A stretch of 64,000 nt of DNA from contig NZ_VJZZ01000006.1 of NCBI RefSeq assembly GCF_009659535.1, forward strand, positions 310,001 to 374,000. The letters run 5' to 3'. Every line of letters begins with the position of its first letter. Within the stretch, counting starts at the first letter, position 1. The stretch is from Aggregicoccus sp. 17bor-14 (GTDB taxonomy: Bacteria; Myxococcota; Myxococcia; Myxococcales; Myxococcaceae). Position numbers and translations under genes: made by a program. Below the pieces are notes generated by a model. The model had not been told where the DNA came from and searched no databases. It worked only from the letters and a program-made list of their open reading frames with translations. Shown piece after piece: positions 43,833 to 52,396 of this stretch.

Positions 43833-44502
43833 CGCCGCTCTCCCGGACCATCGCCCACAGCGCCTCGCCCTCGAGCACCGCGCCGAGGCCCGTGCGGGTG
43901 GCGCCCACGTGCAGCAGCGCCCGCGCGAGCGCCTCCACCGGGATGGGGCGCAGCGCGCGCAGGCCCGGCAGGTGCGCGAGCAGGTGGCTGCCGGGCGGTG
44001 GGCGGTGCCCCTCGCCCTCGAAGGCGCTGGGGCGCACCAGGGTGAAGGGCAGGCCGCTCGCGCGCACCAGCGCCTCGGCCTGGGCCTTGGCCTTGAGGTA
44101 GGCGCCCACGGGGCGCCCCGCGCCGGTGGCGCTGAGCAGCACCACGTGGTCCACGCTCCCCGCCCGGACGGCCGCCTGCAGGAGCGTGCGGGTGGTGCCC
44201 ACGTCGCTCGTCTCGTAGGTGTCCCCGCTCGCGAAGCGCCGGCGCATGGTGCCCACCAGCTGCAGCAGCGTGGTGGCGCCGCGCAGCGCCCGCGCCAGCT
44301 CCTCCACCGCGTCCGGGCCCTGGAAGTCCACCAGCGCCGCGCCCGGCGGGGCGCTCGCCGCCGAGCGCCGCCGCACGAGCGGCACGAGCGCGAGCCCGGG
44401 CTGCACCTGGGGGGCCAGCCGCACGAGCGTGCGGCCCACCGCCCCCGTACTGCCCGCGACCGCGAGCCGGCGCGGGGAGGGGATTGGACGGGGGACGGGC
44501 AT
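43813..44502 (-). CDS. NAD(P)-binding, NmrA-like epimerase-family protein
   Basis: The 229-residue Rossmann-fold protein has the nucleotide-binding motif GSTGAVGRTLV near residue 16 and a later strand VVLLSATGAG. AYLKAKAQAEALVRASGL has the YxxxK arrangement of short-chain or NmrA-type proteins. A typical end of the atypical SDR group follows (RPSAFEGEG, then IPVEALARALL). The start at ATG 44502 is supported by AGAGGA upstream. Its 3' end overlaps the stop region of the large histidine kinase gene by 20 bases on the opposite strand. The substrate is unknown; a redox-sensing or quinone-related role is only a guess from family members. Confidence 0.87.
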   Translation of the reverse strand: MPVPRPIPSPRRLAVAGSTGAVGRTLVRLAPQVQPGLALVPLVRRRSAASAPPGAALVDFQGPDAVEELARALRGATTLLQLVGTMRRRFASGDTYETSDVGTTRTLLQAAVRAGSVDHVVLLSATGAGRPVGAYLKAKAQAEALVRASGLPFTLVRPSAFEGEGHRPPPGSHLLAHLPGLRALRPIPVEALARALLHVGATRTGLGAVLEGEALWAMVRESGASPPAG

Positions 44503-44532
44503 GGGGTCCTCTCCACGACAGCGCTGTACGCC

Positions 44533-44546
44533 TGAGATCAGTCTCA
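44533..44546. promoter_or_regulatory. 14-base dyad in the divergent promoter region
   Basis: TGAGA-TCAG-TCTCA is a perfect five-base-arm dyad. It is immediately followed by ACCCC-ACTG-GGGGT. It lies between the NmrA-like gene (start 44502) and the response regulator gene (start 44725), within the 222-base divergent region. It may be an operator for either gene; evidence is symmetry only. Confidence 0.35.
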
Positions 44547-44724
44547 CCCCACTGGGGGTACAATGGGAGTGCTCGGGCACCGGGTGGATATTCCCGACCT
44601 CCGCGCAACCTCCCCGCGAAGCAGTTGCCACGGCCCGAGGCTATGCTGTGGCACGCGGGGTTGTACCGGAGTGCCGTACCGCAGCGCCGCGCCGCAGGGT
44701 CCTCATGGGGGAGGAGAGGTACCA

Positions 44725-45396
44725 ATGGATACACGAATCCGAGTGGCAATCCTGGAGGACCAGACGGTCTTCCGCGAGAGTCTGGTGGCATTCCTGGAGG
44801 GTTCGGGGCTGGAGGTCCTCGCGCGCTGCGGCGACTCGAAGAACTTCCTCGCGCGCGTGAGCCGGGACCCGCCGCACGTGGCGGTGGTGGACCTGTGGCT
44901 CGAGCGCCAGGACAGCCCGGTCGCCGAGGACGGGCTCACCGTGGTGCAGCAGATCCACGACTTCCACCCCCAGGTGCGCTCGCTGGTGCTCAGCGGCAGC
45001 CGGGACACGGACACCATGGAGCGCGCCTTCCGCGCCGGGGCGAGCGGCTTCCTCTGCAAGCTCACGGCGAGCTGCGACGACGTGCTCGCCGCGGTGCAGG
45101 CCGTGGCGAACGGCGAGCGCCTGATGCCTCCGGAGGCCTTCCCCTCCCCGGGCCACGCGACGAACGAGCCGCAGATCCCGGACGCGCTGGCGAGCCTCAC
45201 CCCGCGCGAGCGCGAGGTGCTCGGCTACGTGGCGGCCGGGGCGGACAACCTGAAGATCGCCGCCTACCTGGACATCACCGAGCGCACGGTGAAGGCGCAC
45301 ATCACCAGCATCTACCGCAAGCTGGGCGCGGAGAACCGCACCCAGATGGCGATGCTGGCCTGCCGCCTCGGCGTCTCGCGCCCGCTCAGCGTCTGA
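44725..45396 (+). CDS. NarL/LuxR-type response regulator
   Basis: The 223-residue two-component transcription factor has an N-terminal receiver with Glu11-Asp12, the expected phosphoacceptor Asp56 in VAVVDLWLE, and CKL in the Lys position (GFLCKLTASC). A C-terminal GerE-type HTH follows (LTPREREVLGYVAAGADNLK, ITERTVKAHITSIYRKLGA). A strong ribosome site (GGAGGAGAGG) precedes ATG 44725; the in-frame extension to 44563 is not used. It sits between the 1395-residue histidine kinase and another kinase at 45494, both plausible partners. Its 3' flank carries a copy of the 33-base palindromic intergenic repeat. Confidence 0.94.
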   Translation: MDTRIRVAILEDQTVFRESLVAFLEGSGLEVLARCGDSKNFLARVSRDPPHVAVVDLWLERQDSPVAEDGLTVVQQIHDFHPQVRSLVLSGSRDTDTMERAFRAGASGFLCKLTASCDDVLAAVQAVANGERLMPPEAFPSPGHATNEPQIPDALASLTPREREVLGYVAAGADNLKIAAYLDITERTVKAHITSIYRKLGAENRTQMAMLACRLGVSRPLSV

Positions 45397-45433
45397 GCCC
45401 TCTGCGAAGAGGGAGCAGGTGAGCGAAGCCGTC

Positions 45434-45466
45434 CCCTCTCCCTCTGGGAGAGGGTCAGGGTGAGGG
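45434..45466. repeat. 33-base intergenic palindromic repeat, copy 1
   Basis: The arms CCCTCTCCC and GGGAGAGGG enclose TCT and are followed by TCAGGGTGAGGG. Related copies lie at 55474-55506 (same orientation) and 63546-63578 (opposite orientation). All are in non-coding gaps right after a stop codon. This resembles a REP-type dispersed element, and this copy could also form a terminator-like hairpin between the two convergent genes. Confidence 0.75.
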
Positions 45467-45493
45467 AAGGGGGCGCAGCTGCGTCCCCGTCGC

Positions 45494-47365
45494 TCAGCCC
45501 AGCGCGTGCAGCGCCGCCCCGCCGCGCGGCTCTGTCGGCCGCAGGCCCTGCGTCACCACGCCGGGCAGCTCTACCGTGAAGCGGGCGCCGCGACCCGGCT
45601 CGCTCGCCACGCGGATGCTGCCGCCGTGCGCCTCCACCAGCTCGCGAACGATGTAGAGCCCCAGGCCGAAGCCTGCCTGGGCGCGCTCGCCCGTCACGCG
45701 CTCGAAGCGGTGGAAGATGCGCTCCTGCGCCTCGGGCGGGATGCCGCAGCCGCCGTCCTGCACGCTCAGGCGCGCGAGCGCCCCGTCCACGCTCAAGCCC
45801 ACCTGCACGGGGGCCCCGCGGCCGAACTTCAGCGCGTTGGAGAGCAGGTTCGTCACCACCCGGTCCAGCCGCATCCGGTCCCACACCCCGTGCACCTCGC
45901 CCTCCACGCGCACGCTCAGGGCGCAGCCGGCCTCCTGTGCCTGGTCCTGGAAGCGGTCGGCCACCTCGCGCACGAGCGCGCCCAGCTCCAGGGGCTCGGG
46001 CTCGAGCGAGAGCCGGTTCGCCGAGAGGCGCGAGAGGTCCAGCAGGTTCCACATCATCTGCCCCAGCGTGCGCGCCTGGCGCTCGGCGCCCGCGAGCCCC
46101 TCGCGCACGGGGGCCTCCGCGCCGGGCCCCATGCGCAGGCGGCGCAGCTTGAGCTGCAGCGCGAGCAGGGGGTTGCCCAGGTCGTGCGCCGCCACGCCGA
46201 TGAGCTCGAGCGCCGCCTGCGCCTGGCCCAGCAGCCGCGCGTTCTCCAGCGCGAGCGCGGCGCGCGCGCCCAGCTCCTCGGTGAAGTGCAGGTCCAGCTC
46301 GCTGTAGCTGCGGTGCGGGTCGCTCGAGTACAGCGAGAGCGCGCCCAGCACGCGCTCGCCCACCGCGAGCGGCACCGTCATCAGCGCGCGCACCTGCAGC
46401 CCCTGCAGGAGCTCCCCCAGCGGCGTCGCGCGCAGGGGGGCGGGCAGGTCCTCCGGGTCCAGCGGCGAGAGCAGCTCGGGGCAGCCGGTGTCCAGCACCG
46501 CCTGCGCGCCCGGGCTCACCCCGGGCTCGCAGGGGAGCCTGCGCACCAGCGACTCGAGCTGCGCGTGCAGCCCCGGCTGCGCGTGGCGGAAGGCCACCGC
46601 CCGCGCCCGCCCGTCCTCGCCCGGCACGTGCAGCACGCACGCGTCCGCGAGCTCCGGCACGCACAGCTCCGTGAGCGCGCGGTGCAGCTGCGCCACGCTG
46701 AGGGCGGGGTGCAGCACGCGGCCGGCCTCCGCGAAGAGGTGCTGGGCGCGCTCCACGCGGCGCCGCTCGGTGATGTCGCGCGTGAGCTCGGCGAAGCCCT
46801 GCAGGTTGCCGCGCGCGTCGCGCAGCGCGGTGAGCAGCGTCTCGGCCCAGTAGCGCGTGCCGTCGCGGCGCACCCGCCACTCCTCCGCGTGCAGGCGCCC
46901 GAGGCGCGCGGCGCGCAGCAGCTGCGCCTGCGGCAGCCCGTCCGCCACGGCCGCCTGGGTGTGGAACAGCTCGCGCGGGCGGCCCGTCACCTCGCGCGGG
47001 CTCCAGCCGCTGATGCGCTCGGCGCCCGCGTTCCACTCCGTCACGCAGCCCTGCGCATCCAGCACGCACAGCGCGTAGTCGCGGACCCCGTCCACGAAGA
47101 GCCGGAAGCGCTGCTCGCTCTCCTGCAGGTCGCGGTACAGCTGGCGGAAGGCGCGCCGCAGCAGCAGCCCCAGCGCCGTGGCCCCCGCGAGCCCCACCGC
47201 GGCCAGGCCCACGATGAGCTCGAGGCTGAGGCGCGCGAGCTCCGGCCCCTGCCACAGCGCCGCGCGCAGCGCGAGCAGGGTCACCACGAGGATGACGACT
47301 CCGGCCAGGACACAGGCCGTCAGCCCCACGCCCAACCGGCGTGCAGAGCTCCAGGAACGCTGCAT
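45494..47365 (-). CDS. Membrane sensor histidine kinase with PAS and GAF domains
   Basis: The 623-residue kinase has two N-terminal membrane helices (residues about 10-33 and 48-70). They are followed by a PAS domain (SEQRFRLFVDGVRDYALCVL), a GAF domain (about residues 205-375) and the transmitter. Phosphoacceptor His394 is in IGVAAHDLGNPLLAL. The HATPase has VVTNLLSNALKF, DGGCGIPP and GFGLGLYIVREL, so it should be active. The start at ATG 47365 is supported by the G-rich GGGGGGTGG upstream. It converges with the NarL-type regulator at 44725, a plausible partner, and is divergent from the propeller lipoprotein at 47586. Confidence 0.93.
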   Translation of the reverse strand: MQRSWSSARRLGVGLTACVLAGVVILVVTLLALRAALWQGPELARLSLELIVGLAAVGLAGATALGLLLRRAFRQLYRDLQESEQRFRLFVDGVRDYALCVLDAQGCVTEWNAGAERISGWSPREVTGRPRELFHTQAAVADGLPQAQLLRAARLGRLHAEEWRVRRDGTRYWAETLLTALRDARGNLQGFAELTRDITERRRVERAQHLFAEAGRVLHPALSVAQLHRALTELCVPELADACVLHVPGEDGRARAVAFRHAQPGLHAQLESLVRRLPCEPGVSPGAQAVLDTGCPELLSPLDPEDLPAPLRATPLGELLQGLQVRALMTVPLAVGERVLGALSLYSSDPHRSYSELDLHFTEELGARAALALENARLLGQAQAALELIGVAAHDLGNPLLALQLKLRRLRMGPGAEAPVREGLAGAERQARTLGQMMWNLLDLSRLSANRLSLEPEPLELGALVREVADRFQDQAQEAGCALSVRVEGEVHGVWDRMRLDRVVTNLLSNALKFGRGAPVQVGLSVDGALARLSVQDGGCGIPPEAQERIFHRFERVTGERAQAGFGLGLYIVRELVEAHGGSIRVASEPGRGARFTVELPGVVTQGLRPTEPRGGAALHALG

Positions 47366-47585
47366 GGACCACCCCCCCCACGACGGCTTGCGGCTGAGCT
47401 CGGCACGCACGCCGTACACCCGCGGGCCGCAGCATGTTCGCGCAAGCGCGAGGCCCGCGGGACCTGTCCTGCGGGGCAGGGGGGGCGGGGGCGCCCGCGC
47501 AGGCGTCCTCCCCGTGGCATGCAGCTTGCGAACGCCCCGCCGTACGGCCGCGCCGGCTGTTCGGCGGGCAACGGGGGAACGGCAC

Positions 47586-49016
47586 ATGGCAGGACGGTGG
47601 AGCTGGGCGGTGGGGGTGGCCGTGGCGTGCGCGGCGTGGGCGTGTGGCGGGAACGGCGAGCGCAACGCGCCGGTGGCTCCGCCGCCCGTGGAGGCGCCAA
47701 CGCCCGGACCGCAGGACGCGGCGCCGGACGCGGGCACGCAGGCCGAGCCGGACGCGGGCACGGTGGTGCAGGAGACGCCGGACGCGGGCAACCCCGGCCC
47801 CTGGCCCACCGACGGGCTGAAGGACTACACGCGCGCGTACGCGCTGGGCGCGAACGTGCAGAGCGTGGGCGTGGACGAGGCCTACAACGTGTGGCTGCTG
47901 CGCGGCGACGAGATCGGCGTGCTGCGCCCCGGCGACACGCGCCCCACCTGGACGCGCGGCGTGGGCCAGGCCTCGCGCGGCTTCAGCGTGGACGCGCTCG
48001 CGGTGGGCTCCACCGTCATCTGCGGCGGCGGCGCCGGCAAGGCCTACGTGGGCTACCGCGCCGCGGGCATCAACGGCGTGTGCGGACACCCCCACGCGTG
48101 GATGCCCTCGCCCGGTGAGGAGTGCTTCAGCGAGGCGCGCTGGGCCGAGTACCAGAAGGGAGACCTGGACGCGGTGCAGGTGGGCGAGGACGGGCGGGTG
48201 AGCCTCGAGGAGCACCTCTTCCGCAGCGTGGGCACCTCCGGCGGCAAGACGCCGCTGGGCATCCACAACACCAACGACTACCACTTCGACGAGGACCGCA
48301 CGATCCTCTCCTGCGCCCGCGTGATGCGCGGGCCGCTCAAGGGGGACCTGTACATCGGGTCCAACCACGGGGTGACCCGCATCCAGGGGCTCGTCTACAA
48401 CAGCCACCGCCACCCGGGCTGGTACTACTGGCCGCCGGGCGTCCCGCACGACCAGTGGAGCGGCTCGCTCATCACGGACGGCGACTACGCGGTGGGCATC
48501 GGCCAGCAGGGGGACGTGCTCATCGCCAACCCCTGGATGGTGGGCGCCATCCGCCCCTCCGCGCCCCTCAAGGACTGGGACCGCGAGACCGGCTACGAGG
48601 GCGCGAGCCCGTGGCTGTTCCGCGGCTACAACCCCAAGCTCAACGGGCTGAACCTCGACAGTCCCGACGACTGGCGCGCCATCACCCAGACGACAGATGG
48701 AAACTACTGGGTGGGGAGCCGGCGTTACGGACTGTGGCGACTCGAGCGCCCCGTGCGCTCCGGCGGCGTCTACACCCAGGTCACCGCGCTTCCCACCTCC
48801 AACGTGAGCGCCCTGGCCGGCACGGACGACGGCGCCCTCTACGTGGGCACCGACGGCGCAGGCCTGTGGCGCCTGGAGGCGGGAAGCCTCACCCCGCAGA
48901 AGGTGGACGGGGTGGCGGGCGGGAAGGTGCTGCAGCTCGTCTACGACCCTACGCTCACGCCCTCGATGCTCTACGTGCTCACCGACGCCGGCCTCACCGT
49001 GCTGCGCGGGCCCTGA
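47586..49016 (+). CDS. Lipoprotein with regulator-propeller repeats
   Basis: The 476-residue predicted lipoprotein (hydrophobic signal ending in AAWAC) has a PDAG-repeat linker (about residues 42-70) typical of myxobacterial surface lipoproteins. The rest is a beta-propeller: repeats resembling the two-component-regulator propeller form, such as TDGNYWVGSRRYGLWRLERP and TDDGALYVGTDGAGLWRLEA. An inserted region (PSPGEECFSEARWAEYQKG) has an unknown role. ATG 47586 follows GGGGGAACGG. It is divergent from the sensor kinase at 47365, across 220 bases that should contain both promoters. It may be a surface sensor or binding protein. Confidence 0.85.
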   Translation: MAGRWSWAVGVAVACAAWACGGNGERNAPVAPPPVEAPTPGPQDAAPDAGTQAEPDAGTVVQETPDAGNPGPWPTDGLKDYTRAYALGANVQSVGVDEAYNVWLLRGDEIGVLRPGDTRPTWTRGVGQASRGFSVDALAVGSTVICGGGAGKAYVGYRAAGINGVCGHPHAWMPSPGEECFSEARWAEYQKGDLDAVQVGEDGRVSLEEHLFRSVGTSGGKTPLGIHNTNDYHFDEDRTILSCARVMRGPLKGDLYIGSNHGVTRIQGLVYNSHRHPGWYYWPPGVPHDQWSGSLITDGDYAVGIGQQGDVLIANPWMVGAIRPSAPLKDWDRETGYEGASPWLFRGYNPKLNGLNLDSPDDWRAITQTTDGNYWVGSRRYGLWRLERPVRSGGVYTQVTALPTSNVSALAGTDDGALYVGTDGAGLWRLEAGSLTPQKVDGVAGGKVLQLVYDPTLTPSMLYVLTDAGLTVLRGP

Positions 49017-49023
49017 GCGCCCC

Positions 49024-50244
49024 TCACGGCGAGGCCCCCAGCCCGTCCGGGGCGGCCTCGCGAACCTTGCGGCGGTGGCGGTTGGGGAACAGCGCCTCCA
49101 CCGCCGCGAGCCCCACCAGCAGCGCCGCCAGCGCCGCCACGGACACCAGGCCCGAGGCGGCGTGCATCAGCGGGTAGAGCGCGAGCGCGCCGAGGCCTGC
49201 CACGAGCCGCGGCACGCTCCACTCGCCCACGTTGCGCAGGCGAAAGCCCGTGAGCCCCAGCAGGTACAGCGCCGCGCCGCCGCTCAGCGCGAGCGCGGGC
49301 ACCGTGTCCAGCGAGGCCTCCGGGTGGACGATGACGTGGTCCAGCCCGTCCGCCACCAGGAGGATGCCCGCCACCAGCGGCAGGTGCAGGTAGGTGAACG
49401 CGTCGCGCGCGAGCCGCGAGCGCTCGCGGCCCTGCGCCCGCTGCAGCAGCTGCGTGGCGCCGTGGTGCGTGTAGTCGAAGTAGGTCCACCACAGGGCGGC
49501 GGCCACCACCACCGTGAGCGCCGCGCCCAGCAGCGTGCGCCAGCGCAGGTCCGGTGCGTCGATGCCGATGCCCGCGATGGACTCGCCCAGCGCGAGGATG
49601 ATCACCAGCGCGTAGCGCTCGGCGAAGTGCTTCGCGTGGATGGTGAGCCCGCTCGTGTCGCGCGCGAGCGGCGTCGCGTAGTCCACCCCCAGCGCCGCCG
49701 CCCACAGCAGCGCCTTGGGCACGCCGTGCACCAGCCCTGCCGCCACCAGCAGCAGCGAGCCCCCGAGGAAGCCCGGCGCGAGCCGCCACACCGCGCGCTG
49801 CTTCTCCCGCTCGCCGCGCGTGGCCAGCGCGTAGAGCGACAGGTGCAGCACCCGCACCGCGAAGTACGAGAGCCCGAAGAGCAGCCCGCCCTGCCCGAAG
49901 GCCGTGGGGATGGCCATGGCCCCCAGCATCAGGGGCACCATCGCCCCGAGCACCATCAGGCGCGCGAAGATGACCTCGTGCGCCGCGAGCCCGCTCGTCA
50001 GCCACGAGTACGTGCACCAGCTCCACCACAGCGCGAGCATCAGCGCCGTGGCCTGCGCGAGCCCGAGCCAGGTGGGGTGGTCCGTGAGGACGCGCGTCAC
50101 CTGGGTGAAGACGAAGACGAAGGCGAGGTCGAAGAAGGACTCGAGCGCGGTGTTGCGCTCCGGCCCGCTCTCGCCGTCCTGCGCGTCCTCGCCGTTCTCG
50201 CCGCCGTCCTCCTGCGCGTCGCCCTGCGGCTTGCGGCTTCCCAT
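49024..50244 (-). CDS. Low temperature requirement protein LtrA family
   Basis: The 406-residue integral membrane protein matches the LtrA family: a polar N-terminus, then ALESFFDLAFVFVFTQVTR, the LtrA opening motif, and about eleven hydrophobic helices. A central segment (HAKHFAERYALVIILALGES) carries the family signature ERY-x(8)-GES. LtrA is named from Listeria low-temperature growth; its biochemistry is not known. A highly acidic Gly/Glu/Asp N-terminus (residues 1-30) is unusual and may be a disordered cytoplasmic tail. It ends 8 bases from the convergent propeller lipoprotein gene and is divergent from the CotH gene at 50415. Confidence 0.92.
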   Translation of the reverse strand: MGSRKPQGDAQEDGGENGEDAQDGESGPERNTALESFFDLAFVFVFTQVTRVLTDHPTWLGLAQATALMLALWWSWCTYSWLTSGLAAHEVIFARLMVLGAMVPLMLGAMAIPTAFGQGGLLFGLSYFAVRVLHLSLYALATRGEREKQRAVWRLAPGFLGGSLLLVAAGLVHGVPKALLWAAALGVDYATPLARDTSGLTIHAKHFAERYALVIILALGESIAGIGIDAPDLRWRTLLGAALTVVVAAALWWTYFDYTHHGATQLLQRAQGRERSRLARDAFTYLHLPLVAGILLVADGLDHVIVHPEASLDTVPALALSGGAALYLLGLTGFRLRNVGEWSVPRLVAGLGALALYPLMHAASGLVSVAALAALLVGLAAVEALFPNRHRRKVREAAPDGLGASP

Positions 50245-50414
50245 CTCTTCAGGTGGGGGCGTGGCCCTCCCGTCGGCAAGCCACGCGGGGTCCCACGTCT
50301 GGCTGCTCGCCTGGTGCGACCGTCAGCGAACGGCAGCCCCGTCCCGATGGGGTGCTTGGTTCCCGGACGAGCAGGCTCCACGTTCGCCCGTCACGGCACG
50401 GGGAGGGCAGGGGC

Positions 50415-51677
50415 ATGGGAGCCAGGAGAAGCCGGAGGTGGGCGCTCGCCGCAGCGCTGGGGCTCGGTGGGCTCGGCGGGCTCGGTGGGCTCGGGGGCTG
50501 CAACCCGGAGGCCCCCGTGACCGTGGCGCCCGAGGCGCCCGCGCCCGCGCCGCCGCCAGCGCCTCCGGTACCGCCCGGGCCCGGCCCCGTCGTCCCCGAG
50601 CAGGTCCCTCCGCCGCCGCAGCCTCCCCCTCCGCCGCCCGACCCGCACGCCTGCAACGCGCTCTACGCGGAGGACCTGCTGCCCACCTTCAGCGTGGAGC
50701 TCACGCCGGCGAACTGGGCCGCGCTGCAGCAGGAGTTCCAGGAGGACCCGAGCCGCGAGACGGAGTTCCCCGTCACCTTCCGCTACGGGGACGAGGTGTA
50801 CCCGGACGCGACGCTGCGCCTGCGCGGCAACCACTCCTCCTGCGGCAACAAGATGCAGTTCGCCATTGCCTTCAACCACGTGAACGACCAGGGGCGCTTC
50901 CACGGCCTGCGCCGCCTCAACCTCGACCACGGCGGCTGCCACCACCTCGAGGAGCGGCTCGCGCTGTCCTTCATGCGCGACCTGGGGCTGCCCGCCGCGT
51001 GCTCGAACCACGCGCGCCTCGTGGTGAACGGCCAGTACTACGGGCTCTTCGGCAACATCGAGCACGTGAACCAGGACTTCCTCAAGCGCCAGTTCGGCAA
51101 GGACGCGGACGACGGCAACCTCTGGAAGAGCGGCAACAAGCTGCGCACCAACGAGGACACCGGCGACACGAGCGACGTGCAGCGCTTCTGGAGCGCGCGC
51201 ACGCTCGCGCAGCTCTCGACGCTCGCGGACCTGGACGAGGCCGTGCAGGAGTGGGCCGCGGAGGCCACGCTGCCGGCGCGCGACAACTTCTGGATGTTCG
51301 GCTGGAACTACTACCTCTACCACCACCCCACCCGCGGCTTCCTCTTCATCCCCACGGACCTGGACCGCTCCATCTCGCTCTTCCCCTCGGGCGCGGACGA
51401 CAACTTCTTCCGCCCGGAGACGCTGCAGCCGCCCGCGGACCTGGTACTCGCGGACCCCGCGTGGAACGCGCGCTACCTCGCCGCGGCGCGCCGCAGCGCC
51501 CAGGCCTTCGAGGCCGCCCGGCTCAACGCGCGCGTGGACGCGTGGTGGGCGCAGATCGCGGACGCCGCCCGCACGGACCCGCACGCGCGCTACAAGGACG
51601 AGGACGTGGTGCGGCTGAAGGAGGCCGTTCGCCTGCGCGAGGCGTGGCTGCGCGGCTGGCTGGAGCGAAACCCCTGA
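50415..51677 (+). CDS. CotH-kinase family lipoprotein
   Basis: The 420-residue lipoprotein has a repetitive signal (GLGGLGGLGGLGGC) whose Cys is the probable lipidation site, and then a Pro-rich linker (residues 32-76). The CotH-like domain follows: FSVELTPANWAALQ, then PDATLRLRGNHS, LRRLNLDHGG, and YYGLFGNIEHVNQDFL. The late motif FLFIPTDLDRSI corresponds to the active-site D-L-D of CotH-family protein kinases. CotH phosphorylates spore coat proteins in Bacillus; here a role on the myxobacterial cell surface or spore coat is possible but unproven. GCAGGGGC precedes ATG 50415. Confidence 0.85.
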   Translation: MGARRSRRWALAAALGLGGLGGLGGLGGCNPEAPVTVAPEAPAPAPPPAPPVPPGPGPVVPEQVPPPPQPPPPPPDPHACNALYAEDLLPTFSVELTPANWAALQQEFQEDPSRETEFPVTFRYGDEVYPDATLRLRGNHSSCGNKMQFAIAFNHVNDQGRFHGLRRLNLDHGGCHHLEERLALSFMRDLGLPAACSNHARLVVNGQYYGLFGNIEHVNQDFLKRQFGKDADDGNLWKSGNKLRTNEDTGDTSDVQRFWSARTLAQLSTLADLDEAVQEWAAEATLPARDNFWMFGWNYYLYHHPTRGFLFIPTDLDRSISLFPSGADDNFFRPETLQPPADLVLADPAWNARYLAAARRSAQAFEAARLNARVDAWWAQIADAARTDPHARYKDEDVVRLKEAVRLREAWLRGWLERNP

Positions 51678-51681
51678 AGCG

Positions 51682-52140
51682 CTACTGGAGTAACTCGCGC
51701 AGGCGCGGAAGAGCAGCCGCGTCCATGTCGCAGACGGCCATGGCCACGTCGTAGCGCGCCGGGGCGTCCGGCGGGTTCTCGTGCACCGCCTCCACCTTCA
51801 CCACCAGCGTGATGGTGTTGCCGTCCGGGTCCGCGAACACCTCGAGCTCGAGCAGCGAGCCCACCTGGGGCGCTTCGTCCGTGAGCACCATCAGCCCGCG
51901 CAGCGCCACGCGCACCGGGGCCCGGCCGACGAAGGCCGCGTAGGGCCCGGCGGGACGGCACATCGACGGGGCGTGCAGCCGCGGATAGGCGCGGTGCACC
52001 GCCTGCTGCCACGCCGCCGCGCGCTCCGCCTGGCTGGGGCGCCGCGCCGCGGAGGCGCCCCCGAGCCAGGGCAGCCCGAGGCTGTGCTTCAGCAGCTTCC
52101 ACATCCCGTGCTCACTCCCGCGTGTATCGCTGGTCAGCAT
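51682..52140 (-). CDS. PilZ-like domain protein
   Basis: The 152-residue protein has a C-terminal PilZ-like beta barrel: RVALRGLMVLTDEAP, SLLELEVFADPDGNTITLVV and ARYDVAMAVCDMD. A clear RxxxR motif and D-x-S-x-x-G are not visible, so c-di-GMP binding is doubtful. The N-terminal part is helical (WKLLKHSLGLPWLGG). The start ATG 52140 has AGGAAGGGG upstream; ATG 52104 is an alternative that begins directly at the helix. It ends 4 bases from the CotH gene on the opposite strand and is divergent from the RapA-like gene. Confidence 0.65.
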   Translation of the reverse strand: MLTSDTRGSEHGMWKLLKHSLGLPWLGGASAARRPSQAERAAAWQQAVHRAYPRLHAPSMCRPAGPYAAFVGRAPVRVALRGLMVLTDEAPQVGSLLELEVFADPDGNTITLVVKVEAVHENPPDAPARYDVAMAVCDMDAAALPRLRELLQ

Positions 52141-52214
52141 GGCGGCCCCTTCCTCGTGCCCTGGAGGATGTGCACATCCTCCCGCCCGCGCTGCCGCCAG
52201 CCACTTTCCTGTCA

Positions 52215-52228
52215 CACTGGAACCAGTG
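52215..52228. promoter_or_regulatory. 14-base dyad between PilZ-like and RapA-like genes
   Basis: CACTGG-AA-CCAGTG is a perfect six-base-arm dyad. A second dyad, ACTTACGG-GAAT-CCGTGAGT with one mismatch, lies at 52271-52290. Both are in the 256-base divergent gap, well placed to control either gene. Evidence is symmetry only. Confidence 0.4.
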
Positions 52229-52396
52229 CCCTCCGGTCCGGTGTCTGCTCGCGGACGCCGGATTGCCCAGACTTACGGGAATCCGTGAGTCGCTTTCAAA
52301 CCCACCTGCTCCTACCTGCCCGGACTCCCCGCTCAGCCTGGAGACCCCGCGCGCGCGGCGGTGGCCACCTCGGGCCCGGGCGGGTATGGACCGCCC

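Noticed and set aside
44649-44664. TGGCAC followed by TTGT upstream of the NarL-type regulator, resembling a sigma54 promoter
   Set aside because: The spacing is one base too long and the -12 GC is GT, so it does not meet the consensus.
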